NCBI GenBank assembly: GCA_943704425.1
Contig: CALSCP010001051.1
Location: 1 to 22,234, forward strand
Source of the DNA: Ministeria vibrans ATCC 50519
Lineage: Eukaryota; Opisthokonta; Filasterea
DNA: 22,234 nucleotides
Reading direction: 5' to 3'
The notes under the pieces are model-generated. The model did not search any database, had not been told where the DNA came from, and saw only the letters and a program-made list of their open reading frames with translations. Below, in pieces: positions 9,601 through 21,000 of the stretch (within the stretch, counting starts at the first letter, position 1; each line of letters starts with the position of its first letter). The position numbers were made by a program, and so were the translations under genes.

Positions 9601-10550
9601 CCGTCGACCTTGACCTCCTCCCGCATGGGTTGTTGCTGCTCTTCTTCCGGCTGCTGCTGTTGTTGATAATGATGATGATAGTAATGATTGTGGTGGTGGT
9701 GAGGGTGCCGTGGGAGTGGAGGCAACTGCAAGGTCATGAGGTTTGCATCGTCGATGTGCGCACGACGTTGCACCAGTGCATCGAGAAGGAGAGGCGGTTG
9801 GTCGGCAAGCCTGGCGCTGCTCGTGAGTTGAAAAAATGATTTCATGGATGTCAAAGAAGAAGAAGAAGATGTGCGTGCGGCATGGCGCGCTGCATCACCA
9901 GAGTCGAGAGGCAGAAGGCGCGACGTGCCATTCAGCAAGTCGGCGGAAAAAGAGGAGTACACTGGTGCTGCACCGTTGACCAGGGCCAGTCGACGCTCCA
10001 CAGTCTCCTGGTGAATGCCCAGTGCAACCCGATCTTCTGGGTTCGTCGACGACGCTCGATGAAAGACACCTTTGGGCTACGCAAAAGGCAGGGTCAACGA
10101 CACACACACTCGAGTGTGATGCACTAATAACTGTTTCTCTTCACCAAAATACTGCCAAGGAGACACTGCTCGTCTTGGTGGCAGGCGTTCTCTTTGGCAA
10201 CGACGCACGCAAGAAAGTTGAGAAGGTGCGGGGAGGTGGAGGCGAGACGGTCGGCGAGAATGTCGATACGGTCGGCAGTGACCGTTTGGTTGTGTCGTCG
10301 CAAGTCAAACGTTCGCTGAGTGACTGTGCGGAGAGACGCATCCACATCCTACACGCGAAAGAGCAAGAGAAGAGCCCAAAAGTGAATGGGTAGCGCAGCA
10401 CAGCAGGTCACGTACGGGCAGTGGAGGCGTCTGGGCGAGGAGCGAAGTGAACGCCACCGAACGCAGTCTGGCCGACGATTTACCGCCGTTCAAACTTCGC
10501 ACAAGCTGACGCACCAGGGTAGGCACATCGTCACACCTATCTGTGACCAT
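6618..10550 (-). CDS. TUBGCP6: Gamma-tubulin complex component 6 (GCP6)
   Basis: A Spc97/Spc98 (GCP) family protein. GCP6 is a structural subunit of the gamma-tubulin ring complex that nucleates microtubules. Exons on the minus strand are 10550-10416, 10348-10145, 10076-7173, 7072-6814 and 6712-6618, giving 1198 aa. The first GRIP domain spans about residues 270-545, including WTMVTGFSLLD, QRVSDWVFRGD and VPVFLRSVAHLL. A charged coiled-coil linker (about 610-800) ends in a nearly pure Glu run. The second GRIP domain runs from about 840 to the end: PWPISILFG, YNTIFRFLVNLR, REMEHVVSVLDAYV, LRAHHHYLDTILFGALLTPKARPV, FLFKVLKKLAR and FEDLLLRLNFNGFY. The last three align closely with human GCP6 (LLTxKAAPV, FLFKVVTKL, LEDFLLRINFNNYY) rather than GCP2-5. 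The long coiled-coil insertion between the GRIP domains is also a GCP6 trait. A His/Gln-rich stretch (9650-9715) is lineage-specific. The ATG at 10550 is the first in its frame; exon 1 has phase-0 ends. Confidence 0.92.
6713..6813 (-). other. Last GCP6 intron with TG/GA repeats
   Basis: A 101-nt intron, GTAGGT to GTATGTAG on the minus strand. It contains a TGTGCGTGTG/TATG repeat and a GA run. Its removal joins FLFK to VLKKL exactly as in human GCP6, which supports both boundaries. Confidence 0.85.
8063..8150. repeat. Coding GAG/GAA repeat: poly-Glu linker of GCP6
   Basis: On the plus strand this is a run of TCC/CTC triplets. On the coding (minus) strand it reads GAG/GAA and encodes a run of more than ten Glu followed by mixed Glu/Lys. 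It lies in the linker between the two GRIP domains at about residues 755-790, just after the predicted coiled coil. Confidence 0.85.
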
Positions 10551-10706
10551 CTCAGCTGGACAGCCAAGAGGAAGAAGTGACTGCGATATAAAAAGTTTTG
10601 AAATTGGCGCCAAGTAAAACTCCCAAACTCAGTTCTCATTTCTCACTTGACACTTCCGACTTGTTTGTTCTCTTTCTTCTCACAATTGTTTTTTTTTTTT
10701 TGATCA
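10551..10706. promoter_or_regulatory. Compact bidirectional promoter of GCP6 and DNA-PKcs
   Basis: Only 156 bp separate the GCP6 ATG (minus) from the DNA-PKcs ATG (plus), so both core promoters and both 5' UTRs must fit here or overlap. A TATAAAAA octamer on the plus strand at 10587-10594 lies 113 bp before the DNA-PKcs ATG, a plausible TATA-box position. A CAATTG followed by a T tract ends just before that ATG (10684-10700). No clear CCAAT or GC box is visible. Confidence 0.6.
10587..10594 (+). promoter_or_regulatory. Candidate TATA box for DNA-PKcs
   Basis: TATAAAAA in the sense orientation for the DNA-PKcs gene, 113 bp upstream of its ATG. It matches the canonical TATA consensus, but no transcript start is known. 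Confidence 0.4.
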
Positions 10707-13700
10707 ATGGCCGACCATCTGGCCTCGTTCGTGGCCGGCCTGTTTGAGGTCTCGGCCAGCGCTGGGTCGCTCGATCGACCCCAACAAGCGGAACAGCTTG
10801 CGCAGAACATCGCCGAAACTGCTTTGCGCACCGCGTCTTCGACCGAAGCAGGTGCGCACTACACACTGGGGCGTCTCTATGCCGTCCTCTGCCTTCCGCT
10901 GCCTTCCCTGTCTTTTTCGTGTTTCGCGTTCGTTCGCTCTTCGTTCTCACTATCGTCTCACTCTCCCTCCGCGTCCCAGGTCGATATGCGACGATTCTCT
11001 TTGGTGACGACAAGAACATCCTGCATTATATCTCTCAGAGCACGAAGACGGGCACAAGCAGTCGCGCGGCTGGCTCTGAGAACTACGAAGCGGCCGTTGT
11101 TGTCTTGCTGACCTTCATTGGTCGCTTCACCGAGAAGAACGAGCTCACCATCAAGGATCACGCCGTCGACATTCATGTAGGTGTTGCTCGAGGGTCACAG
11201 CCGGAGCGTTGTGGCTCACTCTTTCTTTGTTTTGTTGTTGTTTTTTTTATGGTTTAGACAACGTGTCGTAACGTTTTTAACACTTCCTGTTCAGCAAAGA
11301 TCCAAACTGCCTCTCTCAACTGCCTCGCTTCGCTGTTCCCCTGTCTCGCCAAGCTGCACGCCTCGGAACTCGAACCGTATAACATCGGCACCACCTTCTG
11401 GGACTTTATCAACGCACTCTACTCCAAGACGGTCAAAGGTGTTCTCGGTACGACCACTCAGGCGAAATAGTACAAGACGTGATTGAAATGCATTTAGTGA
11501 AGCACGCTTTACTCTCCACACTCGCTGTCATGGTGGAACACTTCGAAAACCCTGTGAAACCGGCGGGCCGTGCAGACGCTGTGCGTGGCCAGGGCGACGA
11601 TCGTGTGCCCCAGCCATTGGCTCTCATGCGCTACGCTCTGAACACCCTCACGACGGAGTTTCAGAAGAACGTCCAAAAAATGGAGCTTAAGCTCATTGCT
11701 GGCTGTTTCATTGCTATCACCGGCTACATTGTTCGTTACAATCTCGATGGTACACACACACACAAAAAGGAAAGAAGTCTCATCTCTTTTTTTCTCAATT
11801 TGTTCCTTCATTTTAGACTTTCATCAGCGTGACGAGATATTTAAGCATGTGTTCGCAGCGCTGACGCCGCAGGAGATACAAGTGACGCGCTATGACATGC
11901 CCCGTGCGGCGCTGAGGCTTCTTGCCAAGCATGCCGAGCAGTTTGCGTCCAATGTGACAGCCGCCGCGGAGGGTCTTTACTTGCGCTTGCGCAGTTGGTA
12001 CCTTCACGCGAACAAGGACGTCAAGTACGACGCTCGCGACGCCATGGATTCAGTGGTCTGCGTGGTTGCTCGTGACATTGCTTCTCGTGCAACTCCCATT
12101 GCTCAGGATGAGACCAACTACCGCATCTTCATGTCCAGGTTTCAAGCTATCATGGCTCAGTCGGATGCCACTCCCCGCGAAGTCTCACTTGCCATTCGTG
12201 GCTTTGGTTACTTTGCTGGTCCCTGCTCGCGTCTCAATCCTCCCGACCTTGCTGTCATATTTAACGGTATTTCCGGAAAGGTACAAAGCTAATATCCATC
12301 ACACAATAGCAGAAACAACAACAGCAACAAGAACAACACAAGAACAATAATAATATTATAATCATAATGACAATAACATGAACAAGAACAAGAACAACAA
12401 GAACAACAACAACAACAACAACAACAACACAAGAAGAAGAACAACAAGAAGAACAACAAGAAGAACAATAATAATAATACTAATATAATAATAATAATAA
12501 TACTACTACTACTACTACTACTACTAATAATAATAATAATAACAATAGAAGAAAAAGACCTTTATGTTTAAAATATTATATTTCAACTATGCCTGTATAA
12601 CGTTTTAGTGGAAAACTAAATTATTTTGTGCTTCTTTTTCTCTTTTCTCTTTCTCTTGTTTTTGTTTGTGCTAGGCCGAGCAGTTGTATGTTCGAGCGCG
12701 CGACGTGGGACCTGGCGATCGCTATAGCGACGATGGTGTCGCGTACATTTCGTGCTACCTCGAGGCGCTCGCGAGCATTGTGGCCGTGATGCCAATGCTT
12801 AGCGACAGCGCACAACAGTCACTCAATCGTCTGTTCATTTTCAGCTTTCACGTCTATCCTCAGTTGGGCACTCAGTCGCAGCGTCGTGACTGTCGAAACA
12901 GTCTCACATCACTTCTTGTGGCACTTCATCGCAGTCAACCCGTGAGCATCCGATCCTTCCTGGAGGATGTTGTCTTCCAGTGTCTCCTACGCTCTTGCTC
13001 CTGTCCCTTGCCACAGTCGTCGGCATCCGAGCTTAACCGCACCAACAGCGACGACCCAACCATTGTTACAGATACACCCACATGGACACCGAGTGATCAG
13101 GCGCGCGTGCCCACCCACCGCGATTTTCTCCCTATGTGGAAGTCTATTCTCATGCCGTACATCAAGCCCGGCACGGGTTTCTTTGCCAACGACATGTCAA
13201 ATGCAACACGCGAACTCTCACTGCTTGCCTTTGAGGTTTACATTCGCTCACTCTTGCGTGTTGTCTCCAAACTTAATCTTCAAGTTTTGGCAGACGGTCA
13301 AGTCGAAAACAACACCGACAACAACAACAACAACGACAACAACAACAATAACATCAGCAGCAGTCCAAGTGCTGATGTTGCTGCTGACGACTCGACAGCT
13401 GACCCGTCCGAACCCACGTGTCCCGCCAATATCCCCGACTTTGTCATTTTCCTCAACCTGGTGGGCCTCAGTGAGGTGCTTCTCGAGGAACTGCCCAGCG
13501 ACCGCTTTGAACACCTCACACCGATCCTGTGTGAACAGCTCGTTTGTTTGTCCAACACCCATCCACTTTTGTCGGGCTTCTACACCCTTACCTCGATTAG
13601 TGTTCGTCGTTGTGGCCAGTCTGGTTACTTTGACAATTGCACACTGCCAACGACGCTTGTCTCGGCGACTGCTGATGGCGATGACAACAACAATGGTAGC

Positions 13701-16700
13701 GACTACGGTGGAAAGGCGACTGACAATGCCATGGATACTGACGCACCCTGCGTGCCCACCGAGTGTCTTCAGATGCTCCGTCTTTACATTGTTGACGTGC
13801 TCGAGCGTCTCGTCACCTACGAGGACGAGCTACTCGCCTCCTGTCTCAAACTTGTTCTGGCGCTGCCGCGTCCTCTGGCGCTCACCATCCATCCTTCCAT
13901 GCTGGTGCCGGCGGCGCACGCCGCACTGCGCGTTGGCCTGGGCTATTTACCATTGGCCTCACTTGTTTTGCGCGCCCTCGAGCACTGGCTAAAACTGTTT
14001 CCTCTCGCCGAACTCGATTGCGTCTTTGATCAACTCATTCCGTCTCTCAGTGACTACCTTGTGGGCAGTGGCGATGGCTCCAGCGACAATACCGTGACCG
14101 TGACAAAATTAATCAAATCGCGCTGGCGCAAAACGTACACCAAGCCAGTGCCGTCCAACGACGAGCCCGACTCGCTTGAGTCGGTGCGTGTGCGCATTAT
14201 TCACTTGCTCGGCATGCTTCCATCGCGTTTCCACCAACGCATTGCGGGACATTCACTCGAGTCTTTGGTGCGCTGGGATACGCGTGGTGACAAGCTCAAC
14301 TTTTTCGTGCCCTACAGCGACACCAAGACCGAAGTGTACCTTGATAGTCTACTGCCGCGTGTCGTTGAACTTGCCGAAAAGGCCGCTGATCGTCGCACCA
14401 AGGTGGCTGCCTGTGAGCTCTTGCACGCCCTTGTGCTCTTTACGCTGGTGCGCGGCGGCGGCGGCGGCGAGGGCGAACAGGGAAAGATTGATCGACTGCT
14501 TGCGCGTCTTGTGCCCACCGTGTTGCGTCTTGCCTGTGCCGTAGAGGTGGTGGCACGCCAACTTTTTGAGCCCCTCTGCCTGCAGTTGGTGCACTTTTAT
14601 ACGAGCAAGGGACGTCGTGGCACGGACGAGGCAAAGACCCTTTTCAACGCCATCATGGAGGCACTCACGCTCGATCAACAGAGCCAAGTGCAGGATCTGG
14701 CGGCGCGCATGTGTGTGGAATATTTTGACTGGACGTGCCGTCTTGCCGACGTGCAAAATCAACTTGTCGAACAGTGTCATCCACTTCTGCTCAAACTGTA
14801 CACACTTGCTGTGCATCCTGCCGCACACTGTCGTGCCGGTGCGGCCCTCGCCTTCTGTCACCTCTACCGTTGGTTTCGCCAGCACGACGACTTGGTCGTG
14901 GCGATTGGCATTGAATGGCTCGTCGCCATGCTTGCCAGTGTTCGCCTTGTCTCTGATGTGGACGCCCGCAACAACCCAGATACTCTCAAGCGGCTGCAGT
15001 CGTCCATTATGGGCCTTATGCGTGGCATTTTGAATCGTTCAATGGCGCTCCTGTCCGAATCAGACACACGCAAGATCCCAGCGTCGTGGCCGGCGGCACT
15101 TGCGCTGCGTGAAGACAATACCAACGAGGACCAATGGGCGCCGTCGTACCGGGGGACGCTTCAGGGTCTCGCAGAGTGGCTGTTTGCTCAGTTGGGGGCC
15201 CACGAATCATCGTACCGTCGTCTTTGTGCAAAGCTATTTGCCCAACTTGTGCCAACACTCAGTGCGCAAAGTTCCTCGATCAATGCCTGGGTGCAGGCGC
15301 TCATGAAGGACTACGGCGGTATTCGTGTGTGCACATCAGTGGTGGCGCCCTGGTTGCTCGATGTGTCCGAAACGTCGTCTCTTCCCCTGCTCGTCACCAT
15401 CATCACAGAGGCGTCGCCGTTGCGAGCAAACCGCTATGCGAAAGGTCTTCTGTGGCTGCGACAGCTGAACACGGCCATCGACGGCTATGTGTACCTTCTC
15501 GAACCGGGCGCGGTGCGCGCGAGCGACATTTCGGGCGACGCGAGCTATGCACATCTCTTGCAGGCAATTGTGTGCGTGTGTAACATGAACACGGAGAGCA
15601 CTCGGCGCACCGCAATGGACACGCTGCTCCACACGTGTACCACGACGCAACAGAGCACCTGGCGGCGATGCATGGTTTCGCTTCTCGCCCGTATTCTCCA
15701 CCTGCTCGCCTTTATTGTGGCCGACAAGAAGACGCTCAACGCGTCCCGTGCCTGTTGGTGCGAGGATGTCTTTATGCTGCTCTTCACCGCAGTTTTTCAT
15801 CCGTCTCGTCTTGGATTTGACCTCATGTCCGACGTTGTCCAGTCGCGTGCGGTCACCTCGCTCACGGTGCGTCTTCTCACCAACTGTGCTACCCACCTTC
15901 CGGAGAGCTGTGCGGAAGGTGCATTGATGCGTCGCACTCTTGCCTCCTATTGCGATCGCCAAAAATGCTCTCCTGGTCGCCTCCTGTCGTTATGCGATGC
16001 GTCACGCTCCGGCGACGAACACGCTGGAGAGATTCGAACGCTGGCGGAGGCCATGCAAAAGATTGTGGCGGCCGGACTGCAATCGGCGGTGGGCCTCAAC
16101 GAAGAAGTTGGCAGTCAGCTTGTGGTTGCTTTGGCGCGCCCCACTGCACAGCCTCGCACGCCACTGCTGCAAGATGCACACTCGTGTGCGCTTGAAGCGG
16201 CCTTTGGTATTGGTTGCAAATACGAGTATGTGACCAAATGTGTGCTCGACCGCACCTATGGATTGCCTTTCTTTGCAGACTTTGGTCGTCCATTGCGTGA
16301 CTTTCTCGTGCGCTACTTTCGCGATGACAATGTGGGCGCATCCCTGCTAAAACATGCCGCTGGTGGGAATCCTCCACATGCTCTCCACATTGCCATTGCT
16401 CTGCTGCGCACATGTGTGACCGACAAGCGTTTGGAACCAAAGCGTCTGGCTTTTGTTGAGGTATTCACCGAGCAATTGCGTCAACTTGCGGCCGCCTGGA
16501 AGGAACATCGCTACCTGACGACCAATGGCGACCATTCGGATGAGTGTCGCCACCAGGCGCTAGACATGATCACCTTGTTGGTGACGGGTCACGCCGAGAG
16601 CGCCATCAGGAGCAGTAAGACGTCGGGGGCACTCTCACCTGTGCTCGCCATGCTTGATGATCTTCTCAGTTCGACGTGTACTTCGTTGTCCTTGCTTGCC

Positions 16701-18038
16701 AGCGCCGTTGCCGTGCTGCCATACGTTCTGCCCGTGCTTGAATTACCCCACTTCATTGCCGATCCCGAAGTGCAGGCGTGGGTGAAGCGACTGGAAATTA
16801 CTCTTGACACCATTGTTGAAAATCGTCTTCATCTCAGCCATTCCTCTGCGGTTGCAGTCGCCGCCGCCACCACCACCATCACTAGCAGTAGCAGCGGCAG
16901 CATTAGCAGCGGCAAGAGCACAGATGTGGGAGCAACCGAGCGACTGGCCGTCATCAATGCACTTGTGACGGCACTTGTCGAGTCCTCTTCGTTGTTGTTG
17001 CTACCCCCCGTCTCGTCGCTAGCCTGTCGTGCTCTTCATGCAGCACGATTGGCAGTGCGCAACCAAGCTGCAGCCGACTGTGCCGCACACATCACCGAGT
17101 CACTCTCGCTCATGGCGCGACACCAGAATGTCGAGCGTGCACTCGGCATGCTTCTTGAGTGCCACTTGCTCTTTGAGCGCTACGGTCAGTACAACATGCG
17201 CCGTGCACGAGACTTTATGGTTGCCGTGATGCTTCCGTTGGCGCGTGGTGTCTCCACTGAGGCCCTCACGCAATTCTTGCGCGAAAAGATGGAGACTATT
17301 GTTGTTCAGGTGGGTCTGGTGCGTGGCACGACACGCTCGCCCGACGTGGTGCTTGTTCGCCAGCTCAACACTCTGCTGCGTCGTCAGTGTTACTACCACC
17401 TTATTGAAATTGCCTTTGAGCGATTGACCATTGCGCGGCTCAAGGGAGTCACAAGTGACTTGAATCGCGCTTTTCGTCGGGCGCTGCGGCTTGAGGGTGA
17501 GGACAAGGGCAACGAGTTTCAGCGATGTTTCACCGAGCTGATGCGAAATGTGTCGCACGAGCGGGTGGACCTGTCGATGGCGAGCAACGAAGAGCGCACC
17601 ACACGCCTTGAGTATTACCAGGCGGCGTATTCGGCACTCGTAGCCATTTGCGTGGCGACGCAGTCCAAGGAGAAAATCTTTGTGGGTCTGCTGCTTGACT
17701 ATTCGACGGACAAGCCGCTGTGGTCGAACATTGTTGACTGCCACGCCACGCATGAGCTTCGACCCGAATTGAATGAGCCATTTGCCAAGCGAGCGCGTGT
17801 GAATCTTTTTGAGCATCGTGAGCGTTTGCAAGAGGCGCACGTCAAGTCAGGACGCACGCCGGCGTCGTCGCGTCCCCGGAACTATCTGGCATCACATTTT
17901 CTTGATGACTCAAGTTTGAGTCAGGACGTAACCTTCCTTGGCCAGGGGCTCGCGGGTCGTTTAGAGAAGGAGGAAGAGAAGAAGAAGAAGAAGAGGCAGA
18001 AGGAGAACTCGTCCTTGAGTGTGGCCGCTGTGAGCAAT

Positions 18039-18070
<32 letters not shown>

Positions 18071-21000
18071 TGCGACGATACCGATGGATATGGATGTGGA
18101 CTCGAATGAAGCAGGCTCGGGTACGCGTGGCGTGGCGACTGCCCTGACCGACGGCGGCGTTGCGACGTACGTGGTGCGTGCAGACGAGCTGGAAGCGGAC
18201 GCATTTAATGATAATCCGTGCATGCCATTGTTGCTCATGATGCTCCAGCATGTCAACGAGGAGGTGGTGAAGCCACCGAGTGTGGAAGTGTCGTGGGCGA
18301 ATCGCAAGCTGCCCGATTGGATGATGACGCTGTACAACCTGTTTTGCTCGGCCGACACACATGTGAACGTGCGCCTGTTTGTGTCGAAGATGATTGTCAA
18401 TCGTCCTGACGTGTTCGCACCGTTTGCAGTGTTCTGGATGGAGCCGGTAATGGACTTTGTGAGTCGAGGGGAGACGGGCGGCGTGGGCATTCACTATGTG
18501 GTGGCGGATCTCTGCGTGGTGATTGTGTCATGGATGATGCAGTCGGAGACAGGCGTGCTTCCGCCGGGTCTCGATGTGAGTGAAACGTGCGTCAACCGTT
18601 TGGTGCGCTTTCTGGTGGACAACTGTCACAGTTCCTTGTCGTCGGTGATGCGCAAAAACATTGAGATGATCAAAGTGGTCGTGGAGTGTTGGCCAGGCGT
18701 GATTAAGGTGCCTGTCGTCGAGCTGATGGGCCGGCTGGCACAGACGGATGCCAAGCGGTTGGAGAATCGCAGTGGTCTACAAGCATTGGCGGTGTTTCTG
18801 GCGAACAATCTAGTGCCCATTGTGGCGCCCGATTCCCCTGAATCGGAGATTTGGTTGCGTCTTGTGGGCTGCCTTGGCTCCACCGCACGCGCGGTGTACG
18901 AAGCGGGGGCCCTTGTGTGTGGCATGGCTTTGGCGCGTCTCGCAGATGCGTACAGCGACAACGGGTCGCAAAACCCCTCGGCAAAGCGAGACGCTGCCTG
19001 TGCTTTGCGAACCCTTACCGATGCGCTTACGGAGCAAGTCTTTGCTCTACTCAAGACTCAGGCTCACCAGGCATTTCGCTGCGTGCGCCTACTCACGCGC
19101 GAGTACCCTCGCTACCTTGCCGAAGAGCCGCCTGACAAGAGTGCCATGCAGTTTGTGTGGGACAAACTTGCGTCGTTGAGCGGCCCGCCACAGCACGATG
19201 CACTTGGCATCATTCTCCATGGCGTGGCGGGCACAGCGCCACCGTGTCCCGCTATCAAAGAAGAGCTTCACAAGTACTTTCGAACGCATCTCAAGCAGCT
19301 GCTGCACCATCGTGATGTCGAGACGCAGTTGCTTATGCTGCGTCTTGTGAACGTGATGCTCTCGGCCCTGGTGTTGGCACCGGAACACGAAAAGGACGTG
19401 GCAAGCATGGTGGAACACATTTTGACGGTGTTTCCAACGCACTCCAGTGAAGCGTGTCGCCTCGAAATGCTTCTTGCGCTGCAGAAAATTTATGTTGCCG
19501 ATTTGTGCCAACTCAACGACGCAACACATGTGTCGCCGGATATGATGGTCATTGATAGTCCTATGACGGCACACTTGCGTGTTCGCTCGCTCTGTGTTCT
19601 GCTTCGGTCGTTGCTCGATCCCAGTGATGTCGTGCGTGGCTCGGCCTTTTGCTTTTGGCACAGCAACGAACGGCTTGAGCACAAGGCTCTCGAGCGTTTG
19701 ACGGGCCTTTTACACACCATGTACCTACCCGAGTGCGAGCGCGAGTTTCTGTGCTTTGCTCCAGCTCTTTTGTTGGAGTTGACACGCGACAGCATCGACT
19801 ACAATCGAAGTGTGGCGGATAGCAAGTCGGATGCGGGTTTTGTTGCATTGACTATTGACTCGGACTACAAGCGACGTCTCGAGCCTATGACACCCATGTT
19901 TTCGCAGGCCATTTCATCGTCGCAGTTGATGGGGGGGGCTGGAGGGGACGGTGCCGAGGTGCTTGCGACACAGATGGGTCGTCTACGACACTACACGCAG
20001 ACTCAATTTGGAGAGCGCACGGACACCGCTGGCTCCATTGCACCGGGTTATGCGGACACGTTTACACAGCAGAGCGCTGGTGTTGGGCTGACGTTGCATG
20101 CGAGTGTTGGCGACGGACTTGGCTCGTTTGGCAGTTTTTCGGTGGGCACGGGCGGTTCGGAGAAGACGCTCATTGTACAGGGGCCTTTTCAGAAGACGCC
20201 GACGTCCACCTCGTCGACAGCATCATCGTCGGGCTTGTCGTCAGCGGATCGCGAAGCGGTGGCACGTCAGCGGCAGCGAGAGAAGATGCGGGAGCGTGAA
20301 GTGGCGCGGTTGAAGCGACGCTATATCAGTAGCAAAGGGCCATCGAACGAGTCGTCGAGGCAGTTCTTCAAGATTCAGGCCGAGCAGCGTCGTGCCAAGA
20401 TGGCGCGACAGCAGAAGGATGCACGCGATCGACGACGAAACGAAGTGAAAATGTTCCGTCGCTACCGTGGGGGCGAGATGCCCGACGTTGAGATTCACAA
20501 TTCGGAGTTGCTTCAGTTGTTGCAAGCGTGCAGCCAGCGCGACCCGGTGCTTGCTCGCGAGCTCTTTTCGCTGCTCTTTGGGGCTATTTATCGGGCTTAC
20601 TCTCAGTCAAAGGAGACGATTCAGCGGTCCAAGATTGTGAGGAAATTACAGAGTCGCATCAGTTCGCTCGTTGACTCCTCGGTGCAGAGCGACACGCACT
20701 TTGTGGGCTGGCTACTTGATGTGCTGCGTGAGAATCCCGACATTAGCGTGTCGCCAGCGAAAATTGCGGCGTTGTGTGCCGCGAGTGGCAATGTGCAGTC
20801 GGGAGTGCATTTGATTGAGACGCTGATGCTGCCGAGTGAACGCTCGGGCCCTGTGCTGTCACGCGAGCGGGAAGTGTGGATGCAGCTGATGGAATTGTAC
20901 CGTCGCATTGGGGAGGCCGACTCGGTACTTGGTGTGGTCAAAAGCGGCACCAATGACAATGCGACAAAGGCGTTGGAACTCCACAGGAATGGCCATGTCG

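Noticed and set aside
6618-10550. Assignment as GCP5 or another GCP paralogue
   Set aside because: The last three exons match the human GCP6 pattern (LLTxKAxPV, FLFKV, FEDLLLRLNFN), and the linker is a long coiled coil as in GCP6.
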